Assembly (NCBI GenBank): GCA_023052935.1
Contig: CM041297.1
Location: 48,155,917-48,219,916, forward strand
DNA from: Piezodorus guildinii
Lineage: Eukaryota > Arthropoda > Insecta > Hemiptera > Pentatomidae
Direction of reading: 5' to 3'
Length of the DNA: 64,000 bases
Positions within the stretch are counted from its first letter, which is position 1; the number at the start of each line of letters is the position of its first letter. The position numbers were made by a program, and so were the translations under genes. This document shows positions 31,502 through 43,951 of the stretch, one piece after another. Under the pieces are notes generated by a model. It worked only from the letters and a program-made list of their open reading frames with translations. It was not told where the DNA came from and searched no databases.

Positions 31502-34251
31502 TATATACTTTATATATAATGTAATTTAATCGTGTATTTTTGTTTAATTGTTTAACCTCCTTTAGATTCTCAATATTGAAACTAACTGATAATCCTGGTC
31601 ACCTAAACTGGGAATCCTGCCCTTAACCTTAAAAAACTTATGGCTCAAATCCTGACACCTAACATTAAATTCCAAAAAATTACTTAATCACATTAAAATC
31701 ATCACGTTTCAATCTAACAGAAACCTGAACCATCTGCAATAAGAAAAAAACTGACAATATTCACTATTTTTCCACATCATACCCAGCATGCTCCTACCGC
31801 TCAACCATTATACCAGCCATAGCCCAGTTAACACCCTCAAACTTATGCATTTTTCTCAAAAATATATCCTCTGAAAATATTAATAAAAACTGTACTTTTA
31901 CACCAGAGTAAGTCTGAATTTCAGAAGTTTTGTGATTGATCTTTGACTTAAAAATTAATTTTTATTTATTGATTGTTATTTTACTTTGATTATTTCGATC
32001 ACGCCAATGACCCTCAAGGGTAGAGGCGGATAAACAAATAATAATAATATTTTACTTTGATTCTTAAGAAATGGATATGGATATTTTGTTTTGCTAATTA
32101 TTATTATTTATTTTTATTGTAGCTATTTATTATTATTATTCTATTTATTTATTTTATTTAATTTATTTTATATTTCATTTATATGTGTATGTTTATATAT
32201 TTTGAAAATATGAGTACACACTCCAATTCGTATGGGAACTTCCTGGATCGCAATAAAAGTATATTATATTCTAATTATAACTGAAAATTGTTGTGTAATA
32301 TACAGTCTGTTGTATTTTTCCATTTTTTAATCTTTAATGTGTATTGATTGATTTTAAAAATATATAATTGTACTACATATAATATAATATTTAAAAGATT
32401 GCATTAAATGATATTAAATATTACTTTGACAGTAGTGACCCAGTTTGGAGGGTCCCAGGGCTCCGGGCAATGACACTGACAAGAGGTCGATAATGGCTAG
32501 GGGTCATGGTCGCTGTATTGTTCCTTCTATTTTATATCCAATTCTCTATTTATTAATGCCGATTTTGTTTGTTTATAACCTATATTATATAAAATTTATA
32601 TATTTTTAAAAATCTTCTATATCTTTCGAATAAATAATATACTATAAAAGCATAAAATTACTTCTTTATAAATTAAAAAAAATGTATAATTTTGTTTTAA
32701 AAAAAGATTTATTATTTGTTGCGGATTAACAACAAACAATTTTTTTTAAATCAGAATATACATCGACATAATTGAGCGGATACTTTCACAGAAAATATAG
32801 AAGAATAATTAAAAATAAGGCATTTCACATGAAATTTGGCGTATCGCTTGTGCTATTTTAGAATTATTTGGAATTGTATGACATACTAATAAATTTCAGG
32901 TTGTCGATAACATCTATTATATTACATTATATCGATCCTGAAGTATAACTAAAATATTAGTTGATTTTTGGTATAGTTCTAAAATCATAACTGCACTATG
33001 ATAATTTTTTGTGTGTATTTTAAAGACATTTAAGGCTTTAATTTAGAAATTTCCACATGATTGCAAAACACTTATAATTCAGGATTTTTGTTTACTCCCA
33101 TCACAATAATTGAGACGAAATCCCTGTGTACCCGTAAAAGTTTTATAAGCTCACTATACAGTAAATTAAGAGTTTAATTAGCACTAATAATGATTAGGAC
33201 TCTATCGGTCTAATAAATATTACTTTACTTAGGTTTTCTTTATTAGGACTTCAGTAGTTGAGTTTAAGCAATAATTTCCATTAAAATATATAAAATAAGT
33301 TTGAATTATATTCTGGATAGTTATTTTTTCCTTTATGCCGTAAGAGGCAGCGACGAAAAGTTTTTATGAAGTTAGGTCCGATAAGAAGGACTGTTAGAAA
33401 TTTTTATATTGGAAAAGTCTGCCTGTTTGGGGGCAAGTTTTTCTTCTCCTAGGCCAAACTCTTCCAAGGGTTTTCCTTTCCGATATTTACCCAGTCTCAC
33501 ATTATTCAATCTCTATGGTAGTGATGTATGTTAGGCTTTCAAGTAGCAAATGAAATATTTCCTTTTACTTTCATTTTAATGAAAATATAACATCTGTCAC
33601 TTTTTACTATGCACTTTATCAAATTAAAAAAACAAAACTGTCTTTACCGGTTGTAATTAAAATTGATACCTTAATGTATAACTGAATGTTTCTTCATAGT
33701 GTAGATTTATCTACAACGAAACATCCTGATTGGATAAAGATTTCTTCCTCTTATGTACCTCTAATTTTTCATTTTCCGAATTTGTCGACTGTCACCTAGT
33801 ATAGAAATACACTGAAATATTAAATATATAAGAAGGAATATTGTTTTTAAAATAACAGAAAACACCTTCCTGGATCTGAGAGCCGTAATATATAAATTCA
33901 TGATGTGCCGTTGGAAAGCACAAGATTAAAAAAAATATATATGTATGTATAAAGTCGTTGAAGTAATGACGAGGAACGTGAAACCTTAAACTAAAAATAC
34001 TAAACATTTTGTAGGTTATTAAAAAAAGAAAAGAAGAATAACGTTTTTCTTGATAACTTCAATGAAACAAAACAAAAAAAAACATCACTGAGTGTAATCT
34101 AATGGATTCTAAGAAGGGAAGTAATACAAGTTGTATTATATTCATACAAGTAATATAATTAGTATTATTTTGAGCACATAACCATCGTTTCAGGTCTTTT
34201 TAAGATCGAATATAAAATGATTTTATATAGTTTTTTTATCTACACTTTATA
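31090..34251. other. AT-rich DNA, no recognised gene
   Basis: Contains a (TA)n array (about 31463-31498) next to a near-palindromic ATATTATAAAGTATATA/TATACTTTATATATAAT flank, and a GC-moderate patch at 32430-32515 that I cannot assign. 32140-32270 resembles the 3' end of a non-LTR element (AATTCGTATGGGAACTTCC...). 33600-33780 has pieces of repeat R1. Small frames here have no recognisable features. Confidence 0.35.
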
Positions 34252-35168
34252 AAAAAAAAAATCTGGTGCGCGCAACACACGACTTTTACGTGTGTTAAAA
34301 CCAATTTAAGAATTTTTGAATACATCAGGAGATAAAAATAAATATTTAAATATTAATTAAATATAATTTCTATAGAAACATTTTCTTTATTAAATAATCT
34401 ATTTTATTTTAATCTACAACAATCAGTTAGTCTAATCGGCTTTTCATCACTCTTCATTACCCTTTACAATTCCATGTATTAGATTTTCTAAATAGTTTTT
34501 CTAAAATCTTTAGCTATCGAACGGTATATTTTACGTCTATACTACTATTCTTGTGTTCATAAACACAAAAATTTCATAAAAAAATATGTTTGCTCTTTTC
34601 TCCTTTAGTTGTTTATCAAATTTGCTCAACATGCATATTTAGCCGTCCATTATCAATGATAATTATATAATGTGAATAGTTTTTTTAAATCAACAAAAGT
34701 AAAGGTACTTCAGAGGAAGAAAATTCAAAATGTCGGCATATAAGCCTTGCCAGACTATTTAAATTAAGATAAATCCTACATCACATCAAATACCATTAAA
34801 TTTTACATCCATCTAGCGAGTTTAATCAAAATAATTGCAGCCGTTTTTGAGAAAGTTATAGAAAGCAGCAAAATCAAAAGGTATAAAGAAAGGAGCACTT
34901 CTAGTCAGCCGATTTTATTGAAAATTTTGCTGTAACATCTCGGTAATTTTTAGTTTTATGAAAATTCAGTTTTGTACGTCTTTTACGGCTATACTTACCA
35001 CATACGGACACACATACACACGCACACCTTTTATCAGAATCTGGTTTTTTAGATTCAGGGAACCCTAAAACGTGTGTCCGTTGAAAGCTGGAATTCGAAA
35101 ATTTTCGCTATCGCAATACTTTCACGTACTATACATTTCATGTATAGGTAATTGAAAGTAAAAAAATG
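34252..35168 (+). repeat. Dispersed repeat R1, copy a
   Basis: Starts AATCTGGTGCGCGCAACACACG and ends ATTTCATGTATAGGTAATTGAAAG. In between lie conserved blocks ACTTCAGAGGAAGAAAATTCAAAAT, CAGCCGATTTTATTGAAAA, TAACATCTCGG and GGAATTCGAAAATTTTCGC. No coding capacity. Related copies are at 40.15, 41.33, 51.4, 55.0 and 63.24 kb. The class is unknown; it is probably a non-autonomous DNA element. Confidence 0.65.
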
Positions 35169-36889
35169 TATAATTCGTTTGTAATAGTTTATGTAATGAA
35201 TAAATAATTACCAACATTACATTATTAATTGTTTAGGATTTATGTTACTTCTCAATTTGTCAAGCAGACTGAACGGGATGTTGAAAGCAAAGCTGGTGTA
35301 GCCTACGCTCAGCGCCGTTTTTCATCTACTATTCGTTTCTGTATTTTACTCAATAAAAGAATAATAATTTTTTTTTTAATTTACTTTTTATAGTGTTGAA
35401 TATTATTTAATAATAGACTAATTAACTAAATTATAACATGGAAATATTTACTAGAATATAATGCTATGACCCAGACATATTGACAAACATATCAATATAA
35501 CATTAAAATATTAGAATACAATAATAAAAAAAAAGAAAACGATTATTTTATAGTTAAAAAAAAGTTATTTATCGCTGCAAAATAATCCCATAATATGGCA
35601 TGGTAATGAATAACCTAGAAATCGTGCTAACATAATTTCTTTTTTTCGTAATTTTTTTTATCTTTGATATTCTGAAATATTTCCTTTTTAAAAATTGCGT
35701 ATTTACTTCGTTATGACTCGATAGAAAAGAAAATGAACTTCATCGAACATAATATTTTTTGGAATTATTGTTTATTCATATGAAATGTAGATATTTTTTA
35801 TTTTTATATGTAGATAAATGGATATTTAAAGTTTGATGTGAATTGGTATATCTGAACTACAATATAGTTTGACCAATTAATAATGTGATAAGCTCGCTTT
35901 GTAATAGAAGAAAAGTAGAAAATATGTTTCATTTCCTCACTATATGCCCCATTTCGAGTGAAATTAGAATAAGGTGCTTCGGAAAGAATTTTTTAACTCG
36001 TTAAACCCACCGGTAGGTCACCCTAGACTGTTCCGTGGGGTGACGTGGATCACAGGTGAGTCACTTGTTTTTAGAAATAAGTTTATTTTATTTTTTCTCA
36101 ACTTTATACGTGAAAAAAAAATTTAGTTTTAATTATTTATGTTCTGCCAACATTTCGACCCCCATTGTGGATCTTCATAAGGGCGAATTGTAGGATGGAG
36201 CTTACAAGAGCCAAGGGAACCTTAATGGTTGTTGGAGGTCAAAACGTTGGCAGACAATAAATAGTTAAAAACAATTTAATTGTTTATTTTTCACCTGTAC
36301 TAATATATTCACGTTCATTAAAAATAAAAAAGGATATTGGAGTCCATTCTTCAAATGGATTTGGGCTATTGCAAAGAAGTCCGTTAGGTGTTCACGTGAT
36401 TGTAAAACACTATATTGAACATAAGTTAAATAATAAAAACATTGTAATAGACTAAAAATATTCTAAAATATTAAGGAAAGTGGAAATTTTGTATGATTCA
36501 TCCCTAGACTAGGAAATGACAGTTAGTTAAAAGGGGCAAGGGCACATGCCGGCGCCTGTCGAGCCGTTTATTAATTAATTCCTTACGATAACCGTTCCGT
36601 CTACGTTTTTTTTTTTTCTATTCAGCAGTTTAATCGTTGGCTCAGCTTTGATTGAACACTCTGTGCAGTTGTCTATAGTTAAGCAAAGTAATAATAATAG
36701 CAACCATTTTTTTTTTTTTTTGCCCGTAGCCCCTTATTTCCTCACTTTAATGATGGAATATTATCCTTTTTCTGCGAAAACGTATTTAAGGAGTTATGTC
36801 TTTTCAGCGTAACCTGTGGAGGTTAAGAACATGTCAATTGATAAATCAGCTTATGGTGAGCTCCAGCTTCTAGTTTTTTTTTTTTTTTT
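35169..36889. other. AT-rich DNA with a hairpin-like repeat
   Basis: 36130-36275 contains an imperfect inverted pair with TTCTGCCAACATTTCGACC and GGTCAAAACGTTGGCAGA borders, similar in pattern to the 25.5-kb palindrome (GAAGAT...GGTCGAAA on the minus strand). A GC-moderate line at 36000-36060 and poly(T) runs near 36610, 36709 and 36874 have no clear assignment. Confidence 0.35.
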
Positions 36890-36900
36890 GCTTTACAACT

Positions 36901-37280
36901 TTTTTTAAAAAATATTTTTATTGAAATTTAAAACTTTATTTTGTAATACAACTAGTAAATATGCTGGTAAAGATAAAATACATGAAGAGAGACTGCCCAT
37001 TGGCAGCACTTTTGCAGTCGATCTAAACAACAAGGTCTCGATGCCATCTTCTTTTCAGACGCCTCGGAGGGTTATTAGGGATCGAAGAGGAATGCTAGGG
37101 TAGAAACTAGTGGGTTAGAGTGGGAATGGAGTTTTGCATGGAAAGATTCATACCTGGTTTGGGCCAAAACAGTAACATAGGGAACATCAAGATCTTAGTG
37201 GATGAACTTATTCGTGACAAAGTAAGGAGCGTTGAGGATTTTACGAAGAATTTTGGATTGTAAGGATGGAGCCCCATAGC
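36901..37280 (-). mobile_element. Jockey-type J1 3' fragment, 5'-truncated
   Basis: Flanked by GCTTTACAACT (36890-36900 and 37281-37291). On the minus strand it carries decayed coding text for the J1 C-terminus (QSKILRK-, DLARTRYH-, PPRRLKRRWHRDLVV-like) and the 3' UTR ending in an A-rich tail. Confidence 0.8.
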
Positions 37281-37769
37281 GCTTTACAACTAAAACTGAA
37301 ACAAGCAATAATTTATTAAATGGTTTTTACCATTGTTATGGTGATCTAGAAGGTGTGTAACTAAATAAGGGGTTGGTTACGAGTTTTGCTGTTCCTCTCA
37401 GTCGAATTTCTCATTATTGGTATTTTCAACATTTAATGTAACTTCTATATTTTTACTCTTTGGAATTCTTTCTAGTAGGACGATTTTCAATGACTGGACA
37501 CGCTTTTTCGTTGATTAGGCTGTGTAGAAAAGTTGTAAACCGTACAACCGTATAAATGGTTTTATTTATTATTACTTTTAGACGAATAAAAACACATGGG
37601 GATGATAGTAAAGGGTTGTCTGAAAATTTTTCCCCTTCCAGATTGTTTTTTTTTTTTTAAGTGAACTGAAAATTTTAAGTGCTTTTCGAATGTCATTCCA
37701 AGATATAAAATATTTTTTGATAGTTAATCAAATCAAAAGTGTAACGGAATTATTTTCTTACGTTAAATA

Positions 37770-38258
37770 ACAATTATAAAAGACTTATTTATATGACGAT
37801 AACCAGACCGATTTGGACTTACGGAGTAGAGCTATGGGGCTCTACTAAACCATCGAACTCATCTCGTATCCAATCCTTACAATCCAAAATCCTCAATGCT
37901 CCTTATTTCGTCACAAACAAACTCATCCATAAAGACCTTAATATTCCATATGTCGCTGACTTAGCCCGAACCAGGTACTGTTCCTTCCATGACAAACTCC
38001 ATTCCCACTACAATCCTTTAGTTTCAATCCTTGCTTCCTCATCGATCCCTGATAATCCTCCGAGGCGTCTGAAAAGAAGATGGCCACGAGACCTTCTAGT
38101 TTAGAATATTTTTAGAGTGCTGCCACTGGGTAGTGGCTCTACATGTATTTCATGACCATTTTCTATATAACCATCACATTTACTTGATGTATTTTATTTT
38201 TTAAATACAGTTGTAGATATCAATAAATATGTTTAAAAAAAAATAAATAAAAAAAACA
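37770..38258 (+). mobile_element. Jockey-type J1 3' fragment, 5'-truncated
   Basis: Flanked by ACGTTAAATA (37760-37769 and 38259-38268). The frame 37793-38104 reads TITRPIWTYGVELWGST...IQSLQSKILNAPYFV...DLNIPYVADLARTRYC and ends PPRRLKRRWPRDLLV with stop, then the 3' UTR and A-rich tail. Relative to the 46.3-kb copy four codons (RKTL) are missing after SKI, leaving the frame open. Confidence 0.85.
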
Positions 38259-39369
38259 ACGTTAAATACCGAATGAACGAATAAAATTTGTTTTATTAGG
38301 ATTCACTTCTGTATTTAACTGTTTTCATTTTATTGCTATATTTTGACAGGCATTGCTTTAGACCCTTATGGGCATTTGATTAGCTCATCGTGATGGCAAT
38401 ATCAAGCCATAGCAAAGCTGATAAATTGGCCTTGCATTACTTTATTTAAAAAATGTTATAATTTTAAATCGAAAACAATAATTAACATGACTCCTTGTGG
38501 GACATTACGAGAATGATGTACCAGTAAAAGTTCTTTGGCAACTGGCAAATAGAGATACCCAACTAAAATCAAAACTGAAGTTTTTTTTTCTTTAAAACCA
38601 TGTTACACTAAAAGTTTCTTGAACCTTTTCCTTTATCAAAGAAAAAAAAAGAAATAGGGGCACTGAAAGTTCAAAGATCACTTTATTTAGTGTTATTAAT
38701 TAATATTACACAATTAATATGAATCCGATCCATCGAAAAAACTAAACCATTAGCTAAAGCATGGATTTTCCTGGTTTAGTCTCTGAAATCTTCGAAAGTT
38801 CGAGCCTGGAATAGTTTTCGTCCTTTGCTCAAAGCCAATGCCGATTACAGCTTTTCAGGAGCTATAAAAGATTTATAAGGAGTATTGTCCCGCTTATCAC
38901 CTTTCTTGTACTTGTACGCAATGAAATTATTTAACCAGGATTAATAAATAATGATTTGATGATGATGATTTGATGATTCGATAAATTTTCAATGCTTAAT
39001 TTTTTTAAAGCCCTATTGAAAATACACTTTGCCATACTCAAGACCATAAGGTATTAGCAATGTAAAGTACAATTCGTTCTATTTATTCATTATAAATGGA
39101 AATTGGAAAATATATGTAAAGTATAAAATCATATAAATTATATTTTATTTTAAAAAAATTCTGAACTAATTATCATGAACTAATGACATATGTCGAATTA
39201 AGGCCAGACTTTAAATCAGGCTTAAATACTGCCACGCCAAAAGCTTTGATGGCAGGTGTTATGCTTATATCCTGCCCAACGTTTTCGCAACTTCTTCGGC
39301 CCGATATATTTCATACATCCTGTTTAAATGTAATGCATACACACACACACACACACACACACACCCACA
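38259..39369. other. AT-rich DNA with weak RT traces
   Basis: On the minus strand around 38870-38930 a segment reads YKYKKGDKRDNTPYKSF, like the KKGD region of non-LTR RTs, and RNVPQGVM-like text lies near 38505. Both are short and decayed. A (CA)n array of 12 repeats lies at 39342-39365. Confidence 0.3.
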
Positions 39370-39628
39370 TATATAAATCCGTGGGTAGTGCAATCTGCTG
39401 GGAGAATACACAAGCGTTTCTTAATGAAATTTTATAAGGTGGGGTTATTACTCCCATCCCTTATTTTTTTTTTTAGTGGCCAACAGTTGGCTGACGGGTC
39501 TCACCTACCGGGGGAGAGGGTGTGAGTGGACGCCATTTAATTTAACACTTGAAAATGTTGTTTAATAAAAAAGAAAAAAATGGGTATTGAACTGACGACC
39601 TTTGGCGTGAGAGACTAGCTAGGCAACC

Positions 39629-39632
<4 letters not shown>
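39370..39632 (-). mobile_element. SINE family D, copy 1 (diverged)
   Basis: Minus-strand match to the family D copy at 62882-63176: GGCGTGAGAGACTAGCTAGG (tRNA-like A-box side), GGGTCTCACCTACCGGGGGAGAGG and AGTGGCCAACAGTTGGCTGACG. The head borders a 30-base A run and a (TA)n tract. Internal small insertions show that it is old. Confidence 0.6.
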
Positions 39633-39660
<28 letters not shown>

Positions 39661-40150
39661 TGTATATATATATATATATATAAAGACATATATACATACA
39701 TATAGATGTTTTTTTCTACTGTAATTATTTAATAAAATGTTTATTAATTGACTTTTGAAATATGGATAGAAGTGCTCGCGTCCAGTGCTTGAAGAAGATC
39801 ATAGTGGTAATGAGACCTCACTTACCTAGATTATTAAAAGTCGAGCTGAATGATCGCCGCTGCCGCCAACATAGCCGTCCAACATCGAAGCAACAACAGA
39901 TCGAGTTCTCTGCTGACAGGGATGACTATCTTTAGCAGCATTTCTTTAGAATTGTCATCTCAGATAATCCTTACTTGTCCTTATGTAATCGAGAGGAGAT
40001 GACAACTCATCATCTTCACATATGCTCTGCTTTGATGGACATATGAAAGACTGCATAAAACTAAGAATAATTTCTCAAGACAATAGAGTATATATTGGGC
40101 TGCTAGGAAACTTATGACGATCTCGTCAACGGGACAATTGCTCAATGGAA
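39633..40150. other. A-run, (TA)n and unassigned DNA
   Basis: A poly(A) run (about 39630-39660) is followed by TA repeats. 39770-40110 is GC-moderate (CGTCCAACATCGAAGCAACAAC..., TTGTCATCTCAGATAATCC) and its minus strand has short coding-like pieces that I cannot name; possibly an old mobile-element fragment. Confidence 0.3.
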
Positions 40151-40151
40151 A

Positions 40152-41225
40152 AAAAACTCTGGTGCACGCAACACACGACTTTCACAAGTCTCCGTTGTTG
40201 AAATTAATCTATGAATTTTGATATAAAGTTCAATGATACGGAGATAAGCAAAGGTTAAAGAATTAATAACATTTAGTTTGAAAAAAGTGTGTTTTAATAA
40301 ATAATCTATTAAATTATAAGATACCACAATCGGTTTTTACAACAATTAGGTTTATCGAATTCTCATCACTCTCCAACAAAATTCGTGTATAATATTATAT
40401 TTCTTTCAAATATTTAGCTTTCCAACGGTATATTATACATACATACATTTCTATTCTTATGTTGAAAAACACAAAAGAAGCATTAAAAATATGTTTGCTC
40501 TTTTCTCCTTTAGTTGAATATCAACTTATATTTACCTTTTTTTTATCATTGCGAACATGATTATTTGGTTACTTTTTTCGAGTTTATAAAATTAAAGGTA
40601 CTTTAGAGGAAGAAAATTTAAAATATCGGAATTTAAACCCTTTCAGACTATATCAATCAGAAAGAAGGACCATTTGATATTAAAGTTCATTAAATTATAC
40701 ATCTTTTTTTTTTTTTTTTCTTTTTTTATTCGTATGTATTACAGTTTGTCACAATGGACAATAATAATATTGCTAAAGGATCTCATTTATGCAATATTTA
40801 CAATATAAACAAAAAAAATGTCAAATTACATAAAATGAAACCAAACTAAATAAACGTATACAATAACGAAAATTATACATCTATTTTCTGAGTTTAATCA
40901 AAATTGTTGTTCATGAGAAAATCGTGATAAATGACAAAATGCATAGTATAAAGTGGCTCTTCTGCTTTTCCGGTTTTGGTGGTAAAGTTGCTGTAAGATC
41001 TCGTGTCTAAAGATGTCTTAATTATGAAATTTCAGTTTCCTTACTTACCACACACAGAGACCTTTTCGCTCTATTTTTTTATTTGGACTCATAGGGCCTT
41101 TAAAAATATGTATTTCCGTTAACAACTGGAATTAGAAAATTTTCACGACCGCAATACTATACACGACAAAATACACACTCTTCCTATCTATTTAATATGT
41201 AGGTAAGTGAAAGTAAAAAAGTTTC
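40152..41225 (+). repeat. Dispersed repeat R1, copy b (interrupted)
   Basis: Starts CTGGTGCACGCAACACACGACTTTCAC and ends TAGGTAAGTGAAAGTAAAAAA. It carries a 165-bp non-LTR 3' fragment at 40705-40869. Otherwise it has the same block order as copy a. Confidence 0.65.
40705..40869 (-). mobile_element. J1b 3' UTR fragment inserted in R1
   Basis: A strongly 5'-truncated insertion with a 13-bp duplication AAATTATACATCT (40692-40704 and 40870-40882) and a T run (poly(A) on the minus strand). The text ATTACAGTTTGTCACAATGGAC matches the 3' UTR of the J1b copies at 28.2 and 52.4 kb. Confidence 0.8.
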
Positions 41226-41325
41226 ACAACTTCAGTTGTCTGGCCGGTTCATTCAGTACACGCTCCAATATTGCAATTGCGGAATTACAGTCCTTTGATT
41301 TCGTCTTGAATTGTCATTTCACTTA

Positions 41326-41893
41326 TAAAAAATCTGGTGCGCGCAACACGTGTCTTTCACTTACCTCCGTTGTTATAATCTCTTAAAGAATTTTTCAAAA
41401 CATTTAGAGAAATTTTATGGTATTATTTAAATTAAGTTTTAATAGAAACATTCTATTATATTATTTTTTACGTCAATCAGTTATTATAGGTACTATAGAG
41501 GAAGAAATTTTGAAATATCAGTATTTAGTAAGCCCTGTTATACTATTTATAAATTTAACATCGATATATAGAGTTTTGAAACAATTTTGATTAGAATTGT
41601 TAGAGCCATTTTTGAGAAAATCGTTCAAAATGCATGGTATAAAGTAGATCTTACGGTCAGCTGATTTTGATGAAAAAGTTTCTGTAACATCTCGGGCGTA
41701 TAGTTGTCTTAATTATGAAATTTCAGTTTCATAGAACTTTTCGTTTACGCGCTGGACGTACCACACACAGACCTTTTTGCGGGACTTGGTTATGCGGACT
41801 CAGGGGACCCTAAAACTGGAATTGAAAAATTTTCACGATCGCAATACTTTCCCTTACTATATATTTCATATATAGGTAAGTGAAAGTAAAATC
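41326..41893 (+). repeat. Dispersed repeat R1, copy c
   Basis: Starts AAAAATCTGGTGCGCGCAACACG, ends CATATATAGGTAAGTGAAAG, only 100 bp downstream of copy b in the same orientation. It is a shorter version with an internal deletion relative to copies a and b. Confidence 0.65.
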
Positions 41894-42087
41894 ACTCTCT
41901 TCAGTGTGTACTTCACTGATTTTCTAGTCTGAAGGAAATTAGAAATTGAGAGGTGCCTAGATGTCACTTCTTGTTGCTTATCTGTTTAGATTCGGATTCC
42001 ACTTCCTTAAAGTCCCATAGAAAAACGAAATTTTGGCTGGCCCCAAACGCTAATAACACGGATACATAGTTACCTGCAGATACACCG

Positions 42088-42252
42088 TTATCGCACGCAC
42101 ACTGATACAGATAGCGATGGGGCGCTGACCCGGGGGTGACCTTGCACGGACGACGACCCCCCTTTCACAACACTGCCTTCTCGGGACTCTTGGATCAGCT
42201 GCCTCCGAATTCTCCTACACCAGGTGATCCTTTGCACCTTTTGGTGGTCCAG
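42088..42252 (-). other. GC-rich coding-like island, possible terminal exon
   Basis: On the minus strand a strong acceptor (pyrimidine-rich, then AATTAG at 42253-42258) opens a frame LDHQKVQRITWCRRIRRQL... ending SVSVCVR and TAA at 42088-42090. A donor-like CTGCAG|GTAACT lies just beyond. The plus strand also has an open frame here (PPFHNTAFSGLLDQLPPNSP), so strand choice is uncertain. The phase does not join directly to the candidate exon at 45182-45310. Product not recognised. Confidence 0.25.
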
Positions 42253-42259
42253 CTAATTA

Positions 42260-42848
42260 GTGAGGCATTTAGGAAGGAAGTAAAAGATTTACGGCTTGTA
42301 CAACTTCTTTAAAAGGGGTCGATCAACTTTGGATTGTCTTTTAAAGCGACTAATTTTATTGTAATTTTATCCTGGGTCGTAAAAGATATCATAAACGTCA
42401 ACTTGTTGACTAGCTTTTCAAATTTTCTGCCAATTTACTGCCGTTTCGAACTTTAGCAGAGGGTCTGTTGAAACGTTTAATTCCTCACGAATCCAATATT
42501 TGCAATGCCAATTCCTTTGAATAAAAACAAAACAAGTTTTCAATATTAAAATCATCCATTAAAACCTCCAAAACCCATTTTTTTTATTTTTGGAAGCCTA
42601 TTCCACAATAGATGATTCTCCTTTTATTCCAAACGAACAACACGTTCGTTACGTTTCATTTCTATACGCTCCCGATAATCTTCCAGAACTATTATTTGTG
42701 TTAACTCAAATAAAAGATTGTGCTACTAACGAAGCTTCACTACGCTGGGAATAGAGGTTAAAGAAAGTGAAACACACTCCTCTCAATATAAATATTTATT
42801 GGCTCATCTGAAGCATAATAACAATGTTAAATGCATACAAGTACTGGT
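42260..42848. other. Unassigned DNA with possible non-LTR traces
   Basis: AT-moderate sequence. Around 42560-42720, pieces such as GAACAACACGTTCGTTACGTTTC occur but no supported gene. Confidence 0.2.
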
Positions 42849-42867
42849 AAAAAAAATCTGGTTTATG

Positions 42868-43031
42868 CCATCCTTCGAGGGATGGGTAAATTGTTGCTCC
42901 CGAGCCTGTGAGATGTCAAGTACTCGTTGAATATCCTTATCCTAATTTAACCTGGATTTGCAAAATTTAGGACTCTAGGACTGTAGCATCGTCCGATTTG
43001 CATACATGCCAACGTTAAATAAATAATTAAC
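42868..43031 (+). mobile_element. SINE family A, copy 5 (5'-truncated)
   Basis: Only the body (CATCCTTCGAGGGATGGGTAAA, CCCGAGCCTGTGAGATGTCAAG, GTAGCATCGTCCGATT) and the TAAATAAATAA tail remain; the tRNA-like head is missing. Confidence 0.75.
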
Positions 43032-43765
43032 GAACTACTAGCTCGATAAATATTAGACCGTTTTACAAAAGAATTCTTGGATATATTTTTTTTTTAAAAA
43101 CAATTTATTTAATCCAGTCATCGCAACATTTCAGCCTCTAGGGCCATTCTCAAGCTTCTGTAATCAATTAAAGTTTCATTGCATTTATACACTTTCAACA
43201 ATTTAATTACAACACATAATAAATTATTTTTAATAATTATGTCACCTACCATGCTTATCCATGTTAATTATCATTTCATTTCACCGGTTTTAGCAGCGTC
43301 GTCATATTTTTTTTAAAATATCATTTTTCAAAAAAAAACCTGTATTCAAAAACATCATATTATTTTTCATCATCCAATTAAAAAGGGATCTATTTATTCA
43401 AAAAAAGAAAAGAAGCATTTTTATTAACTTACTCAACAGTTTTCGACCGTCTTATAGGTGTCTTCGTGCGCGACTAAACTTGGGGTGGGGATGCCAAAGG
43501 ATTTATATATTTACTCTGTCTATAGCACTTGCATAAAAGGTGTTCAGGTTGTCAACGTCTGTTTGCTGGTTCACTGATTTTTCTAAATGTTTTGTTATAT
43601 AAATCGATTCAATGATCCTCCTTTTATTTATGTTTTATTTATTTTATTTATCGAACAAATATTCAAACAAAAGAACAATTACGACAATGATGAGAAAGAC
43701 CTACTAGTATTTTCATTATCGTGAGTCTTAGTAATACTTTATTTTATTTTATTTTTTTTTTTTTT
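43032..43765. other. AT-rich DNA with two hammerhead-like motifs
   Basis: On the minus strand, 43106-43160 reads CTTGAGAATGGCC...GGCTGAAATGTTG and 43438-43485 reads CGAAGACACC...GGTCGAAAACTGTTG. Both are followed by A-rich 3' text, so these look like ends of retroelements sharing a structured terminal motif. Confidence 0.35.
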
Positions 43766-43951
43766 TGTTCATCTCTACCTCGCCTCTGTAGGCTATGCGA
43801 GGTTTCTTGGGCCAGATGGTGAGGGCGGGGTATAAATGCCGATATAAAGTCCCCTGGCACCGAGACGCGAACTCGTAGTATTTTGGTTTCAAGATTTGGT
43901 CATCTGTGGTAGCAAGGGCAACGCATGCTAACCCACTCAGTCACCCCGCCC
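43766..43951 (-). mobile_element. tRNA-derived SINE, family C
   Basis: On the minus strand: GGGCGGGGTGACTGAGTGGG (A-box region, TGACTGAGTGGGTTAGCATGC), a B-box-like GAGTTCGCGTCTC, then a GC-rich body ending in poly(A) (T run at 43750-43766). A single copy in this window, distinct from families A, B and D. Confidence 0.65.
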
